From Granulicella mallensis MP5ACTX8 (GTDB taxonomy: Bacteria; Acidobacteriota; Terriglobia; Terriglobales; Acidobacteriaceae): a DNA stretch of 64,000 nucleotides. A model generated the notes under the pieces. That model was given only the letters and a program-made list of their open reading frames with translations. It was not told where the DNA came from and searched no databases. This document shows positions 17,511-25,171 of the stretch, piece after piece (position 1 is the first letter of the stretch; every line of letters starts with the position of its first letter). The translations under genes and the position numbers were made by a program. Where the stretch lies: the NCBI RefSeq assembly GCF_000178955.2, contig NC_016631.1, forward strand, positions 1,550,001 through 1,614,000, read 5' to 3'.

Positions 17511-18665
17511 ATGGCCGTACCTATCTCACAAGCCTGGACCGTAGCAACCTACGTTCTCAAGCAGAAGCTTTCGGGACGCAAGCGGTATCCGCTGGTGCTT
17601 ATGCTCGAGCCACTCTTCCGCTGCAACCTTGCCTGCGCCGGCTGCGGCAAGATCCAGTACCCTGCGCACATCCTGAAGGCCGAACTAACGCCGGAGCAGT
17701 GCTTCAAGGCGGTAGAAGAGTGCGGTACGCCGATGGTGTCCATCCCTGGCGGCGAGCCTTTGCTGCACCCCCAGATGCCGGAGATCGTCGCCGGCCTGGT
17801 GGCCCGCAAGAAGTATGTTTACATGTGCACGAACGCGCTGCTGTTGAAAGAGAAGCTGCATCTCTTCAAGCCGTCGAAGTACCTCAGCTTCTCCGTGCAT
17901 GTGGACGGAGAACGCGAGCATCACGACTTCGGTGTCTGCCGCGAAGGCGGATACGACGTTGCGATGGAAGGCGTGCGCGCGGCTGTGGAAGCGGGTTTCC
18001 GTGTTACGACGAACACTACGCTCTTCGATGGCGCAGACCCGAACTCGGTGCGCCGTCACTTCGACCAGATGATGGAAGCGGGCGTGGAGAGCATGATGGT
18101 CTCGCCCGGTTACACCTACGACAAGGCCCCGGACCAGAACCACTTTCTGGGCAAGGCGAGGTCGCGCAAGCTCTTCCGTGCCATTCTCTCCAATCGCAAG
18201 AAGACGTGGGAGTTCAATACGCACCCGCTGTTCTCGGAGTACCTCATGGGTAAGCAGGACTTCGAGTGCACGCCGTGGGGTATGCCGACATACTCCATCT
18301 TCGGATGGCAGAAGCCCTGCTACCTCCTGCAGGACGGTTACGCCGATACCTTCCAGGAGTTGATGGAGGCGACCGGATGGGAGAAGTACGGCGCCAAGAG
18401 TGGAAACCCGCAGTGCGCTAACTGCATGGTTCACTCCGGGCACGAGGCTTCGGCGGTAGATTACAACTTCAGCTCGCTGAAGGGATTCTGGACAACGGCT
18501 AAGAAGTACATCTTCCGTCCTCAATATGAGGATGCGGATGCTCAAAAGCTGTTGAATGAGTGGAAGTCCGAGAGCCGCGGTCCGCTGGTGCAGATCGCCG
18601 GGCAGACGCCGGTGGTTGTGACGACCTCGGTCAATGAAAACATGACCAGCGTGGCGGGAGACTAA
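17511..18665 (+). CDS. hpnH: Adenosyl-hopene transferase HpnH (radical SAM)
   Basis: 384 residues. HpnH joins an adenosyl radical to hopene to give adenosylhopane, the first step of C35 hopanoid side-chain formation. The radical-SAM cluster motif C38-x3-C42-x2-C45 is in LFRCNLACAGCGKIQY, followed by VSIPGGEPLLHPQ (SAM-binding GGE). The C-terminal region has the family's additional cysteine-containing segments (FECTPWGMPTYSIFGWQKPC, GNPQCANCMVHSG). A strong SD (GAAGGAG) lies before the ATG. The next gene begins two bases after the stop. Confidence 0.96.
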   Translation: MAVPISQAWTVATYVLKQKLSGRKRYPLVLMLEPLFRCNLACAGCGKIQYPAHILKAELTPEQCFKAVEECGTPMVSIPGGEPLLHPQMPEIVAGLVARKKYVYMCTNALLLKEKLHLFKPSKYLSFSVHVDGEREHHDFGVCREGGYDVAMEGVRAAVEAGFRVTTNTTLFDGADPNSVRRHFDQMMEAGVESMMVSPGYTYDKAPDQNHFLGKARSRKLFRAILSNRKKTWEFNTHPLFSEYLMGKQDFECTPWGMPTYSIFGWQKPCYLLQDGYADTFQELMEATGWEKYGAKSGNPQCANCMVHSGHEASAVDYNFSSLKGFWTTAKKYIFRPQYEDADAQKLLNEWKSESRGPLVQIAGQTPVVVTTSVNENMTSVAGD

Positions 18666-18667
18666 CG

Positions 18668-19126
18668 ATGGCGACACCACAACAGGAACGTCTGAAGATC
18701 GAACAGCTCCAACAGGTCTCGGCGGACGAGATCGAGACGATTGCAGGCCGTGAACGCGAGAATCTGGAAGGTTGGATTCCTGCGCTGGCGTCGGAGGATG
18801 AGGTTCGCGACGCGCTGGAGAAGGCGTTTGATTATCGCGGCGACATCACAGTGACGCGCAAGGACGGCTCGAAAGTCGAAGGGTATCTCTACGACCGCTT
18901 CAATGCGCCGACGCTGGAAGCCTCGGTGATCCGTATCATTCCGACTCCCAAGCCGGGCAATCCGACGGAGCGGGTGAACGTCCGCTATGTCGATGTAGCC
19001 GCACTGCAGTTTACCGGCCGCGATACGGCTGCTGGCAAGACGTTCGAGGCCTGGGTGAAGAAGTACTGGGAGAAGAAAGCTGCTGGCGAGAAGAATATTC
19101 AGATCGAGCCGGAGAAGCTGGACTAG
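18668..19126 (+). CDS. Unknown protein coupled to hpnH in the hopanoid cluster
   Basis: 152 residues, soluble, no signal peptide and no recognised family. An N-terminal helical region (to about 60, rich in Glu) is followed by a compact beta-rich segment: DITVTRKDGSKVEGYLYDRF, VIRIIPTPKPG, RVNVRYVDVAALQFTGRD. The pattern recalls a small SH3- or Sm-like barrel, but this is only an impression. The tail is charged (KKYWEKKAAGEK). The start is two bases after the hpnH stop, and a strong terminator follows at 19183, so it belongs to the shc-hpnH unit and a hopanoid-related role is likely. Confidence 0.8.
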   Translation: MATPQQERLKIEQLQQVSADEIETIAGRERENLEGWIPALASEDEVRDALEKAFDYRGDITVTRKDGSKVEGYLYDRFNAPTLEASVIRIIPTPKPGNPTERVNVRYVDVAALQFTGRDTAAGKTFEAWVKKYWEKKAAGEKNIQIEPEKLD

Positions 19127-19182
19127 TTCTTTCGCTTTCAGCTCAGGACGCAGCTTGGGTGCATTGGCAGGTTAGATACAGG

Positions 19183-19231
19183 GGCTGAGAGGCCGACTCA
19201 TTGCAGTTACCCATGAGTCGGGCTTTCAGCC
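19183..19231 (+). terminator. Terminator of the ispH-shc-hpnH unit
   Basis: GGCTGAGAGGCCGACTCAT pairs with ATGAGTCGGGCTTTCAGCC (two mismatches in 19) around an 11-base loop, followed by TTTACCTCTTTAT. It lies 57 bases after the stop of the 152-residue gene. Confidence 0.8.
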
Positions 19232-19318
19232 TTTACCTCTTTATAGATCTGATTCCAGGCCAGCGGGCCGGTTGGTATAAAACCGCGCCTTTAGTGCTGG
19301 ATCTGGTGTCTAATCCCA

Positions 19319-19353
19319 GAAGCAGATTTTCTTTGAGAATGACAGAAGCAAAG
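19319..19353. repeat. Degenerate R2 repeat copy
   Basis: GAAGCAGATTTTCTTTGAGA followed by ATGACAGAAGCAAAG; it follows the R2 order (GCAGATT, GAATGACA, AGCAAAG) with several substitutions. Between the terminator and hpnA. Confidence 0.45.
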
Positions 19354-19409
19354 CGCCTGTTTCCGTGTTGAAGATCGTAGGTTAGCAAATGGCAGGAAGT
19401 CTCTAGCGC

Positions 19410-20426
19410 ATGAATCTCTTCATCACGGGAGCCACGGGTTTCGTTGGCTCTCATATCGCGACGCTCGCTGCAAGGCAGGGCGCAAAGCTTCGCCTCCTGA
19501 CACGCAAGACTTCGAATCTCACGCATCTTCCTAAAGCCGCCGAACTTGTAAACGGCGATCTGCGCGAGCCTGCGGGATTCGCCTCTGCTCTGCAGGGCTG
19601 CGATGCTGTGCTGCATGTCGCCGCTGATTACAGGCTGTGGGTCCCTGATCCTGCCGATATGTATAAGGCGAACGTCGAGGGTACGCGTGAGTTGCTGCGC
19701 CTCGCGCGCGAGGCCGGCGTGCCGCGCGTGGTGTATACGAGCAGCGTGGCGACCATGGGCTTCAGGCGCGACGGGACGATCGTCGACGAGAAGACGCCGG
19801 TGAGTGAGGCCGATATGATCGGCCATTACAAGCGTTCGAAGTGGCTTGCCGAACAGGTCGCGATAGAAGCCGCCGGGGCCGGGCAGCACGTCATGATTCT
19901 CAATCCGACGACGCCCATCGGTGCGCTCGACACCAAGCCCACGCCTACGGGACGCATCGTGGTCGACTTCCTCAATCGTAACTTTCCGGCGTATGTCGAT
20001 ACGGGGTTGAACCTGGTGGATGTGTCTGAGATCGCGCGCACGCATCTTGCGGCGCTGGAACGCGGTACTCCGGGAGAGCGCTATATTCTGGGCGGCGAGA
20101 ATCTTACGCTGAAGCAGATCCTGGATCGGCTGGCCGCGATTACAGGACTGCCTTCACCGAAACACAAGGTGCCGCATGCCGTGGCGATGGCGTTTGCGTT
20201 CTTCGATGAGAACATCACGGGCAAGCTGCGCGGCAAGGAGCCGCGCGCGACCGTGGAAGCGGTGCGCATGGGCAGGAAGATGATGTTCGCGAGCTCCGCG
20301 AAGGCAGAACGCGAGCTTGGGTTCCAAGTGCGTCCGGTCGAGGATGCGCTGCGTGAGGCGTGCCACTGGTTTATCGCCAACGGCTATGCTCCCAAACATA
20401 CTTCCAGCCAGGCAGGACTCGTATGA
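19410..20426 (+). CDS. hpnA: Hopanoid-associated NAD-dependent epimerase HpnA
   Basis: 338 residues, extended short-chain dehydrogenase. The NAD-binding motif is TGATGFVGSHIA (7-18); the catalytic pair is Y140 and K144 in HYKRSKWLAEQ, with Ser111/112 in YTSSVATMG. It matches HpnA proteins, which sit in hopanoid loci and are implicated in sugar-type side-chain modification; the exact substrate is not settled. Its stop overlaps hpnG by four bases (ATGA), so both are co-translated. Confidence 0.9.
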   Translation: MNLFITGATGFVGSHIATLAARQGAKLRLLTRKTSNLTHLPKAAELVNGDLREPAGFASALQGCDAVLHVAADYRLWVPDPADMYKANVEGTRELLRLAREAGVPRVVYTSSVATMGFRRDGTIVDEKTPVSEADMIGHYKRSKWLAEQVAIEAAGAGQHVMILNPTTPIGALDTKPTPTGRIVVDFLNRNFPAYVDTGLNLVDVSEIARTHLAALERGTPGERYILGGENLTLKQILDRLAAITGLPSPKHKVPHAVAMAFAFFDENITGKLRGKEPRATVEAVRMGRKMMFASSAKAERELGFQVRPVEDALREACHWFIANGYAPKHTSSQAGLV

Positions 20427-21103
20427 GCGGCTGCGTCGCCATCATTGCTGCATTGCCTCGCGAGATCGCCGGTCTGGTGCGTGGAACGAAGCCCGATGTT
20501 GGATTGCTGCACCGGGGCATTCATCTGCATCGGCTACCGCATGCCATCGTTGTTGCTGCAGGCATGGGCTCGCAACGCGTGACGCTCGCCTTTGCAGAGG
20601 CCATTGCCGCCGCGTCGATTTCAACGGTGATCTCGACTGGCCTGGCGGGTTCCTGCACCTCAGGTCTTGCTGCAGGCAATGTGGGCGAAGCGTCAGCGGT
20701 GATCGAGGCGCGTACCGGAGAGCGGTTTGTCACGGTGTCGCCGCAGTCAGCTTATGTGCTGGCGACAACGGAGAAGATTGCTAGTGTTCGCGAGAAGGGC
20801 CGCCTGGCCGAAACGTATGCCGCGACGATGGTCGATATGGAAGCCGCTACGGTCGCAAGGCTGGCGGCAGCGCATGAGCTGCCGTTTCGTGCGATCAAGG
20901 CGATCTCCGATGCGCATGACTTCGAGCTTGCCTCGCTGGCACGATTTGAGGGGAAGAATGGGAACTTCCGCACGGGAGCATTTGCGATTCATACGGCGCT
21001 GCGGCCGCATCACTGGCCGAAGGCGATGAAGCTTGGCCGGGCAAGTACGCTGGCCTTGACGAATCTGCACCAGGCGCTGCGTGAGGTCGTAGCAGCGGCG
21101 TAA
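20423..21103 (+). CDS. hpnG: Hopanoid-associated nucleosidase/phosphorylase HpnG
   Basis: 226 residues of the PNP/MTAN phosphorylase superfamily. HpnG removes adenine from the adenosylhopane made by HpnH. Visible features are the N-terminal CVAIIAALPREIAGL, the glycine-rich VISTGLAGSCTSGLAAGNV, and VDMEAATVARLA with the substrate-binding Met-Glu, then FRAIKAISDAHDFEL where the catalytic Asp follows SDA. The ATG at 20423 overlaps the hpnA stop; a longer frame upstream runs inside hpnA and is not needed. Confidence 0.92.
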   Translation: MSGCVAIIAALPREIAGLVRGTKPDVGLLHRGIHLHRLPHAIVVAAGMGSQRVTLAFAEAIAAASISTVISTGLAGSCTSGLAAGNVGEASAVIEARTGERFVTVSPQSAYVLATTEKIASVREKGRLAETYAATMVDMEAATVARLAAAHELPFRAIKAISDAHDFELASLARFEGKNGNFRTGAFAIHTALRPHHWPKAMKLGRASTLALTNLHQALREVVAAA

Positions 21104-21105
21104 GG

Positions 21106-21142
21106 GCTCGTGGCTGGGTGGCTCGTCGCTCGTTGCTCCTGT
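21106..21142. repeat. R3-like low-complexity element after hpnG
   Basis: GGGCTCGTGGCTGGGTGGCT then CGTCGCTCGTTGCTCC, directly after the hpnG stop. On the other strand it reads as GCAACGAGCGACGAGCC, the same word type (..ACGAG..) as the R3 copies. Confidence 0.5.
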
Positions 21143-21241
21143 TATTCCTGTGAGGTTTGGAACCCTGTTTTGGGTTCTGTTGAGCTAAGAGGTATGAGGG
21201 ATTGAGGGATGAGGGGTTGGGCCTTGTATTCTGGATAGATC

Positions 21242-22321
21242 ATGTCTCGTACCATGCAAGCCGCTGTTTATCGTGCTCCCGATGATGTTCGTACAGAAAC
21301 GATTGCTGTTCCCGAGATAGGTTCGGGAGAGGTGCTTGTTCGCATTGATACCTGCGGTATCTGCGGAACGGACCTTAAGAAGATCCATACAGGCTCTCAC
21401 TCCGCACCGCGTGTCTTCGGGCATGAGATGGCGGGGACGATTGCGGCTGTGGGCGAAGGCGTGCATGGGTTTGCTGTGGGCGACCGCGTGATGGCGTTTC
21501 ACCATATTCCGTGCGGACAATGCTTCTACTGCCGCAAGCAGACCTTTGCGCAGTGCGAGCGCTACAAGCTGGTAGGAACGACGGCAGGCCTGGGCGCTGC
21601 GGCGGGCGGCGGTTTTGCGCAGTACATCCGCGTGATGGACTGGATCGTCGGCGATGGCGTGACTCCTGCCGGATTGATCAGGATTCCCGACGATATTCCG
21701 TTTGAGCAGGCTGCGTTTATCGAGCCGGTCAATACGTGCTTCAAGGCGATTCAGCTCTTGCATCTTGAGCAGGACGATACGGTGCTAGTGATCGGGCAGG
21801 GAAGCATCGGCATCCTGCTGGCCGCGCTAGCGAGGCAGACCGGGGCGACGGTGCTGACCTCGGATATGTATGCCGAGCGTCATGCCATTGCGGCGAAGTT
21901 TGGGCTGGACCATCCGCTGGATGCGCGCGGCGATGTTGTGGCGGCGGCGAAGGCGGCAACCGAAGGCCGTGGCGCCGATGTGGCCCTGGTGGCAGTGGGC
22001 GCGGATGCCCTGATCGCAACGGCGATGCAGGCGATTCGTCCCGGCGGCCGTGTGATGCTCTTCGCGAGCACGCAGCATGGGACAGCTCCCTTCGATCCGG
22101 CAGCGGTCTGCATGGACGAGAAGACGCTGATGGGTTCTTATTCTGCGTCGGTGGCGATTCAGCAGGAGGGAATCGATCTGGTGTTTGAAGGCTATCGCTC
22201 GGGCAAGCTCGATCTCACGCAGTTGATCTCGCACCGGTTCTCGCTGGACGATGCCGCCTCGGCGGTTCACCTGGCGTCGAACCCGCAGCCGGATTCGATG
22301 AAGATTGTGTTGAAGCCCTAG
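21242..22321 (+). CDS. Zinc-dependent medium-chain alcohol dehydrogenase
   Basis: 359 residues of the MDR superfamily, closest in outline to sorbitol/threonine dehydrogenase-like enzymes. Catalytic zinc ligands are Cys41 (CGICGTD) and His61-Glu62 (FGHEMAG); the structural zinc site is C91, C94, C97 and C105 (HIPCGQCFYCRKQTFAQC). The nucleotide-binding motif VIGQGSIGILLAA is at about 182-194. The substrate cannot be read from the sequence. It follows hpnG by about 140 bases with an R3-like element between them, so membership of the hopanoid unit is doubtful. It ends convergent with the anti-sigma gene. Confidence 0.9.
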   Translation: MSRTMQAAVYRAPDDVRTETIAVPEIGSGEVLVRIDTCGICGTDLKKIHTGSHSAPRVFGHEMAGTIAAVGEGVHGFAVGDRVMAFHHIPCGQCFYCRKQTFAQCERYKLVGTTAGLGAAAGGGFAQYIRVMDWIVGDGVTPAGLIRIPDDIPFEQAAFIEPVNTCFKAIQLLHLEQDDTVLVIGQGSIGILLAALARQTGATVLTSDMYAERHAIAAKFGLDHPLDARGDVVAAAKAATEGRGADVALVAVGADALIATAMQAIRPGGRVMLFASTQHGTAPFDPAAVCMDEKTLMGSYSASVAIQQEGIDLVFEGYRSGKLDLTQLISHRFSLDDAASAVHLASNPQPDSMKIVLKP

Positions 22322-22359
22322 GTGTGTCATTCTTCGACGAACTAAAAGACCCAGGACGC

Positions 22360-23127
22360 TTAGCGAGGCGATTGCGCCTCCACCAAGGCTGACATGAGGA
22401 GATCAAGGTCGGAGGGATTGACGTCGCTGACGGCGGTAATGCGCAAGTCATGCGTGTTGGCGTAATGGATGGTGAATCCGGATTGAGTTCCCAGCGACAC
22501 CGGTGCACTTTCATTTGCGGATCTCTGGGTAAGAAAGATCGAGGCCCGATGTTTGCCGATGGTGAAGAGGAGAAGCGCCGCAGGCCGTCCATGAACAAAG
22601 GTGAGATCGCCGCCATCGAGGGTAGTCCCGGCAGGCAAAGCATTAGGCAGGTTGAAGCTGAACGGCAGTTTGCCCTGAAACCATGGTTTTACCGTGTGAC
22701 GATCGCTCGAGATGACCTCAGGCGAGGAACCGCTGGATAGTACAGCCAGATGCTGATCGAGCAGTTCCGCGGAAAGGCTATTGGATTGGCGAGTCTCTCG
22801 CCACCCTATGAGCGAGACCGCAACGATAAGGCTTGCAGCCAGTGCGCCCCACGCCCATGAACGTATCGGATAGACGCGTGCGGGCCTCTTCGGTGCCTCC
22901 GGGCGAAGCTGCGCTGTGAGGCGGCTGAGTGCTTCTGGCGGCGCGATGACGCGTTCAGAGACACGTGTGGTGGCAGCCTTGAGCTGCATCGCGGACACGA
23001 TGCGCAAAGCGCAGGAATGGCACGTGGCCAGGTGTTGCCTGAGGTCTTGTGCTTCGTTCGAAGACAGCTCGCCGTCGATATAGGCGCTCACCTGGTCGGA
23101 ACGTAGATGTTGAGACTCTTGAATCAT
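22360..23127 (-). CDS. Anti-sigma factor with ZAS zinc finger
   Basis: 255 residues. The N-terminal zinc-binding anti-sigma domain has H32-x3-C36-x2-C39 (QHLATCHSC). One transmembrane helix lies at about 92-110 (WAWGALAASLIVAVSLIGW), leaving about 145 periplasmic residues with a beta-rich fold (FNLPNALPAGTTLDGGDLTF). It should hold the ECF sigma factor at the membrane until a periplasmic signal is sensed. Its ATG overlaps the sigma stop by four bases. The signal is unknown; neighbours suggest an oxidative or respiratory cue (inference). Confidence 0.9.
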   Translation of the reverse strand: MIQESQHLRSDQVSAYIDGELSSNEAQDLRQHLATCHSCALRIVSAMQLKAATTRVSERVIAPPEALSRLTAQLRPEAPKRPARVYPIRSWAWGALAASLIVAVSLIGWRETRQSNSLSAELLDQHLAVLSSGSSPEVISSDRHTVKPWFQGKLPFSFNLPNALPAGTTLDGGDLTFVHGRPAALLLFTIGKHRASIFLTQRSANESAPVSLGTQSGFTIHYANTHDLRITAVSDVNPSDLDLLMSALVEAQSPR

Positions 23128-23657
23128 AGCGATCCCCCGACTTGCTGTCGCAACTGCTCGTGAAGGGTCCGGCGGGCACGAGAGATGCGCGACATCACGG
23201 TACCGATCGGAATGTCGAGAACCATCGCGATCTCTTTGTATTTAAGCTCCTCCACCTCGCAAAGCAGCAGGACTTCGCGAAGTTGCGGGTGCAGACTCTC
23301 CAGGGCTTCTGTCAGTGCCGCATGATTGTCGAGACGGAGCAGGTGATCTTCCGGAGTCGGACTTGGGTCGCTGACGTCGAGCAGATCGACCTGGTCCTCC
23401 AGAAAGACTGTGCGTGAGGCCGCGATGGCGGTCCGCGACGTAAGGAAGGTATTGCGCAGGATACGGAAGATCCATGCTTTGAAATTGGTGCCGGACTGAA
23501 AGGAATCGAAGGCCCGAAGCGCTTTGGAGATCGTCTCCTGCACAACATCTTCCGCCTCTTCATGACTGCGGCTCAGCCAGAATGCGTGGCTGTAGAGCGA
23601 CGGCAGCAGAGGTAGCACGAATTGTTCGAAGCGCGCGCTACCGTTGGAGGCTGGCAT
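23124..23657 (-). CDS. ECF-family RNA polymerase sigma factor
   Basis: 177 residues from MPASNGSARF. Region 2 is WLSRSHEEAEDVVQETISKA and FKAWIFRILRNTFLT; region 4 is LHPQLREVLLLCEVEELKYK followed by EIAMVLDIPIGTVMSRISRA. I chose the ATG at 23657 because GAGGAT lies upstream and because the likely promoter (-10 at 23745-23748) would start transcription inside a longer frame beginning at 23744. It is co-translated with the anti-sigma gene. A matching promoter motif before the divergent metallophosphoesterase gene suggests both operons form its regulon. Confidence 0.92.
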   Translation of the reverse strand: MPASNGSARFEQFVLPLLPSLYSHAFWLSRSHEEAEDVVQETISKALRAFDSFQSGTNFKAWIFRILRNTFLTSRTAIAASRTVFLEDQVDLLDVSDPSPTPEDHLLRLDNHAALTEALESLHPQLREVLLLCEVEELKYKEIAMVLDIPIGTVMSRISRARRTLHEQLRQQVGGSL

Positions 23658-23744
23658 TGTGCAAAGATCCTCAAGGCGACGTAGGGTCGTGGATGGGGGT
23701 GAAGTGGGCGAAGATTTTTTTCGTAGGAACCACACTTCTTCCAT

Positions 23745-23769
23745 AACTATATTAGGCCCGGTTTATTCC
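23745..23769 (-). promoter_or_regulatory. Candidate ECF promoter of the sigma/anti-sigma operon
   Basis: On the minus strand: GGAATAAA, 13 bases, AGTT. The same arrangement occurs at 24064-24088 (minus) and, with one change, at 24113-24137 (plus). Spacing fits an ECF -35/-10 pair. Transcription would start near 23738 and give a leader of about 80 bases before the ATG at 23657. Confidence 0.65.
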
Positions 23770-23816
23770 AACGCCATCAATATAAGTAAGGATTGGCACC
23801 CCAGGTGTGCCATCAA

Positions 23817-23908
23817 ACTGCAAACGCAGGGTGCGCGAAGGACGCTAAGTTTGCGCAGAGTTTTCTTTGCGTCAACTTGGCGTACTCGGCGCACTCGGTG
23901 TTTGCAGT
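23817..23908. repeat. Long imperfect inverted repeat
   Basis: ACTGCAAACGCAGGGTGCGC at the left pairs with GCGCACTCGGTGTTTGCAGT at the right. The inner parts (GACGCTAAGTTTGCGCA and TTTGCGTCAACTTGGCGT) also pair imperfectly, so the 92 bases fold into one long hairpin. It lies between the divergent ECF and metallophosphoesterase operons. I find no gene in it. Confidence 0.75.
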
Positions 23909-24063
23909 CTGATGAGCGCTATTCTGCTGGCTTCAGAAGAAGCAAGAGAAGTGTTCGTGTAGGTGGTTACTTATCCGTCAAGCAAGCGCGCCGTGGCAGA
24001 GGTCCTCGAGTTGATGTGGGTGAGATCGGAGAAGTTTCTCTCGGTATGAGCCATAGCTCTTGT

Positions 24064-24088
24064 AACTAAATTAGGTCCGCTTTATTCC
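24064..24088 (-). promoter_or_regulatory. Second minus-strand copy of the ECF promoter motif
   Basis: GGAATAAA, 13 bases, AGTT on the minus strand. It shares 22 of 25 bases with the copy at 23745-23769, including most of the spacer (ATTAGG-CCG on the plus strand). No gene starts just downstream; it would feed the sigma operon with a leader of about 400 bases, or may be a duplicated relic. Confidence 0.5.
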
Positions 24089-24112
24089 GTCGCTAAATTA
24101 CTTTTTTTAGCG

Positions 24113-24137
24113 TGAATAAATTCCGTGTTCGCCAGTT
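24113..24137 (+). promoter_or_regulatory. Candidate ECF promoter of the metallophosphoesterase-cytochrome operon
   Basis: TGAATAAA, 13 bases, AGTT on the plus strand, matching the sigma operon promoter except for the first base. The spacer is unrelated, so the shared positions are likely recognition elements. Transcription would start near 24144, about 30 bases before the ATG at 24176. Confidence 0.6.
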
Positions 24138-24175
24138 CTCTATGGTGCAGGCAAATAAACCTAATGGAGCTGGAT

Positions 24176-25171
24176 ATGAATCGCTTTACGAAAGACGAGA
24201 TAGTGCAGGAGAGTCAGGCGCAACCTGCTAGTGACGGAATCGACAGACGGAATTTTCTGGGATGCATGGCATGGGCAGGCACAGGTCTGCTTTGGACGAT
24301 GGCCGGCGGTATTCCGGTATCGAAGTTATTAGCCCAGTCGGTAAAGCCCGGCGCCGGTGCCGGGAAGGTCGAAGATTTTTCCTTCGTCCAGATTAGCGAC
24401 AGTCACATTGGATTCAACAAGGGTGCGAATCCGGATGTCACGGGGACCTTACAGAAGGCCATCGATAAGATCAACGTGGTTCCCGCCGGGATGAAGGCAC
24501 CGGACTTCATGATTCATACCGGTGATATCACGCAGAACTCGAAGGCCTCGGAGTTCGACACGGCATCACAAATCATCAAGAGCGCCAAGGTTTCAGAGGT
24601 GTTCTACGTTCCGGGAGAGCATGATTTTTCGCTCGACGACGGTGCGCTTTACAAGCAGCGATACGGCAAGGGAACGGTCGGCAATGGCTGGTACAGCTAT
24701 AACCACAAGGGTGTTCACTTTGTGGGGCTCAACAACTGCGTGCAGGTCGACGCGATGGGCAACCTGGGCGCGGATCAGCTGGCCTGGTTGAAATCCGACC
24801 TCGCTGGATTGAGCGCTTCAACCCCGATCGTGGTGTTCGCGCATATTCCGTTGTGGATGGTTTATGAGAAGTGGGGCTGGGGCACGGCCGATGGCGCACA
24901 GGCGCTTGCTCTTCTGAAGCGTTTTGGATCGGTCACCGTGTTGAACGGCCACATTCATCAAGTAGTGCAAAAGGTGGAGGGCAACGTCGCATTTCACACG
25001 GCGATGGCTACCGCCTTTCCTCAGCCCGCACCGGGAACCGCGCCGAACCCCGGACCGATGGTCGTTCCCGCCGGCAAGCTGCAGAGTGTGCTCGGGGTAA
25101 CGAACGTCAAAGTCGTTCGCGGTCACAGTCATCTCGCTGTTGTCGATCACTCGCTGGAGGAGGGCGCTTGA
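24176..25171 (+). CDS. Tat-exported metallophosphoesterase
   Basis: 331 residues. A twin-arginine signal (DRRNFLGCMAWAGTGLLWTM) starts at about residue 22. The calcineurin-like motifs are ISDSHIG (D-x-H), HTGDITQ (GD), VPGEHD, VFAHIPLW and NGHIHQ. In the third motif Glu stands where the family usually has GNH(D/E), so one metal-binding Asn is replaced. GGAG is six bases before the chosen ATG (24176); an ATG at 24164 is less well placed. The stop overlaps the cytochrome gene start (TTGA). The substrate in the periplasm is unknown. It is divergent from the ECF pair and has its promoter motif. Confidence 0.87.
   Translation: MNRFTKDEIVQESQAQPASDGIDRRNFLGCMAWAGTGLLWTMAGGIPVSKLLAQSVKPGAGAGKVEDFSFVQISDSHIGFNKGANPDVTGTLQKAIDKINVVPAGMKAPDFMIHTGDITQNSKASEFDTASQIIKSAKVSEVFYVPGEHDFSLDDGALYKQRYGKGTVGNGWYSYNHKGVHFVGLNNCVQVDAMGNLGADQLAWLKSDLAGLSASTPIVVFAHIPLWMVYEKWGWGTADGAQALALLKRFGSVTVLNGHIHQVVQKVEGNVAFHTAMATAFPQPAPGTAPNPGPMVVPAGKLQSVLGVTNVKVVRGHSHLAVVDHSLEEGA

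Noticed and set aside
23644..24069. 141-codon plus-strand frame across the ECF intergenic region
   Set aside because: It runs through the inverted repeat and promoter motifs, has Arg/Ser-rich random composition and no SD.
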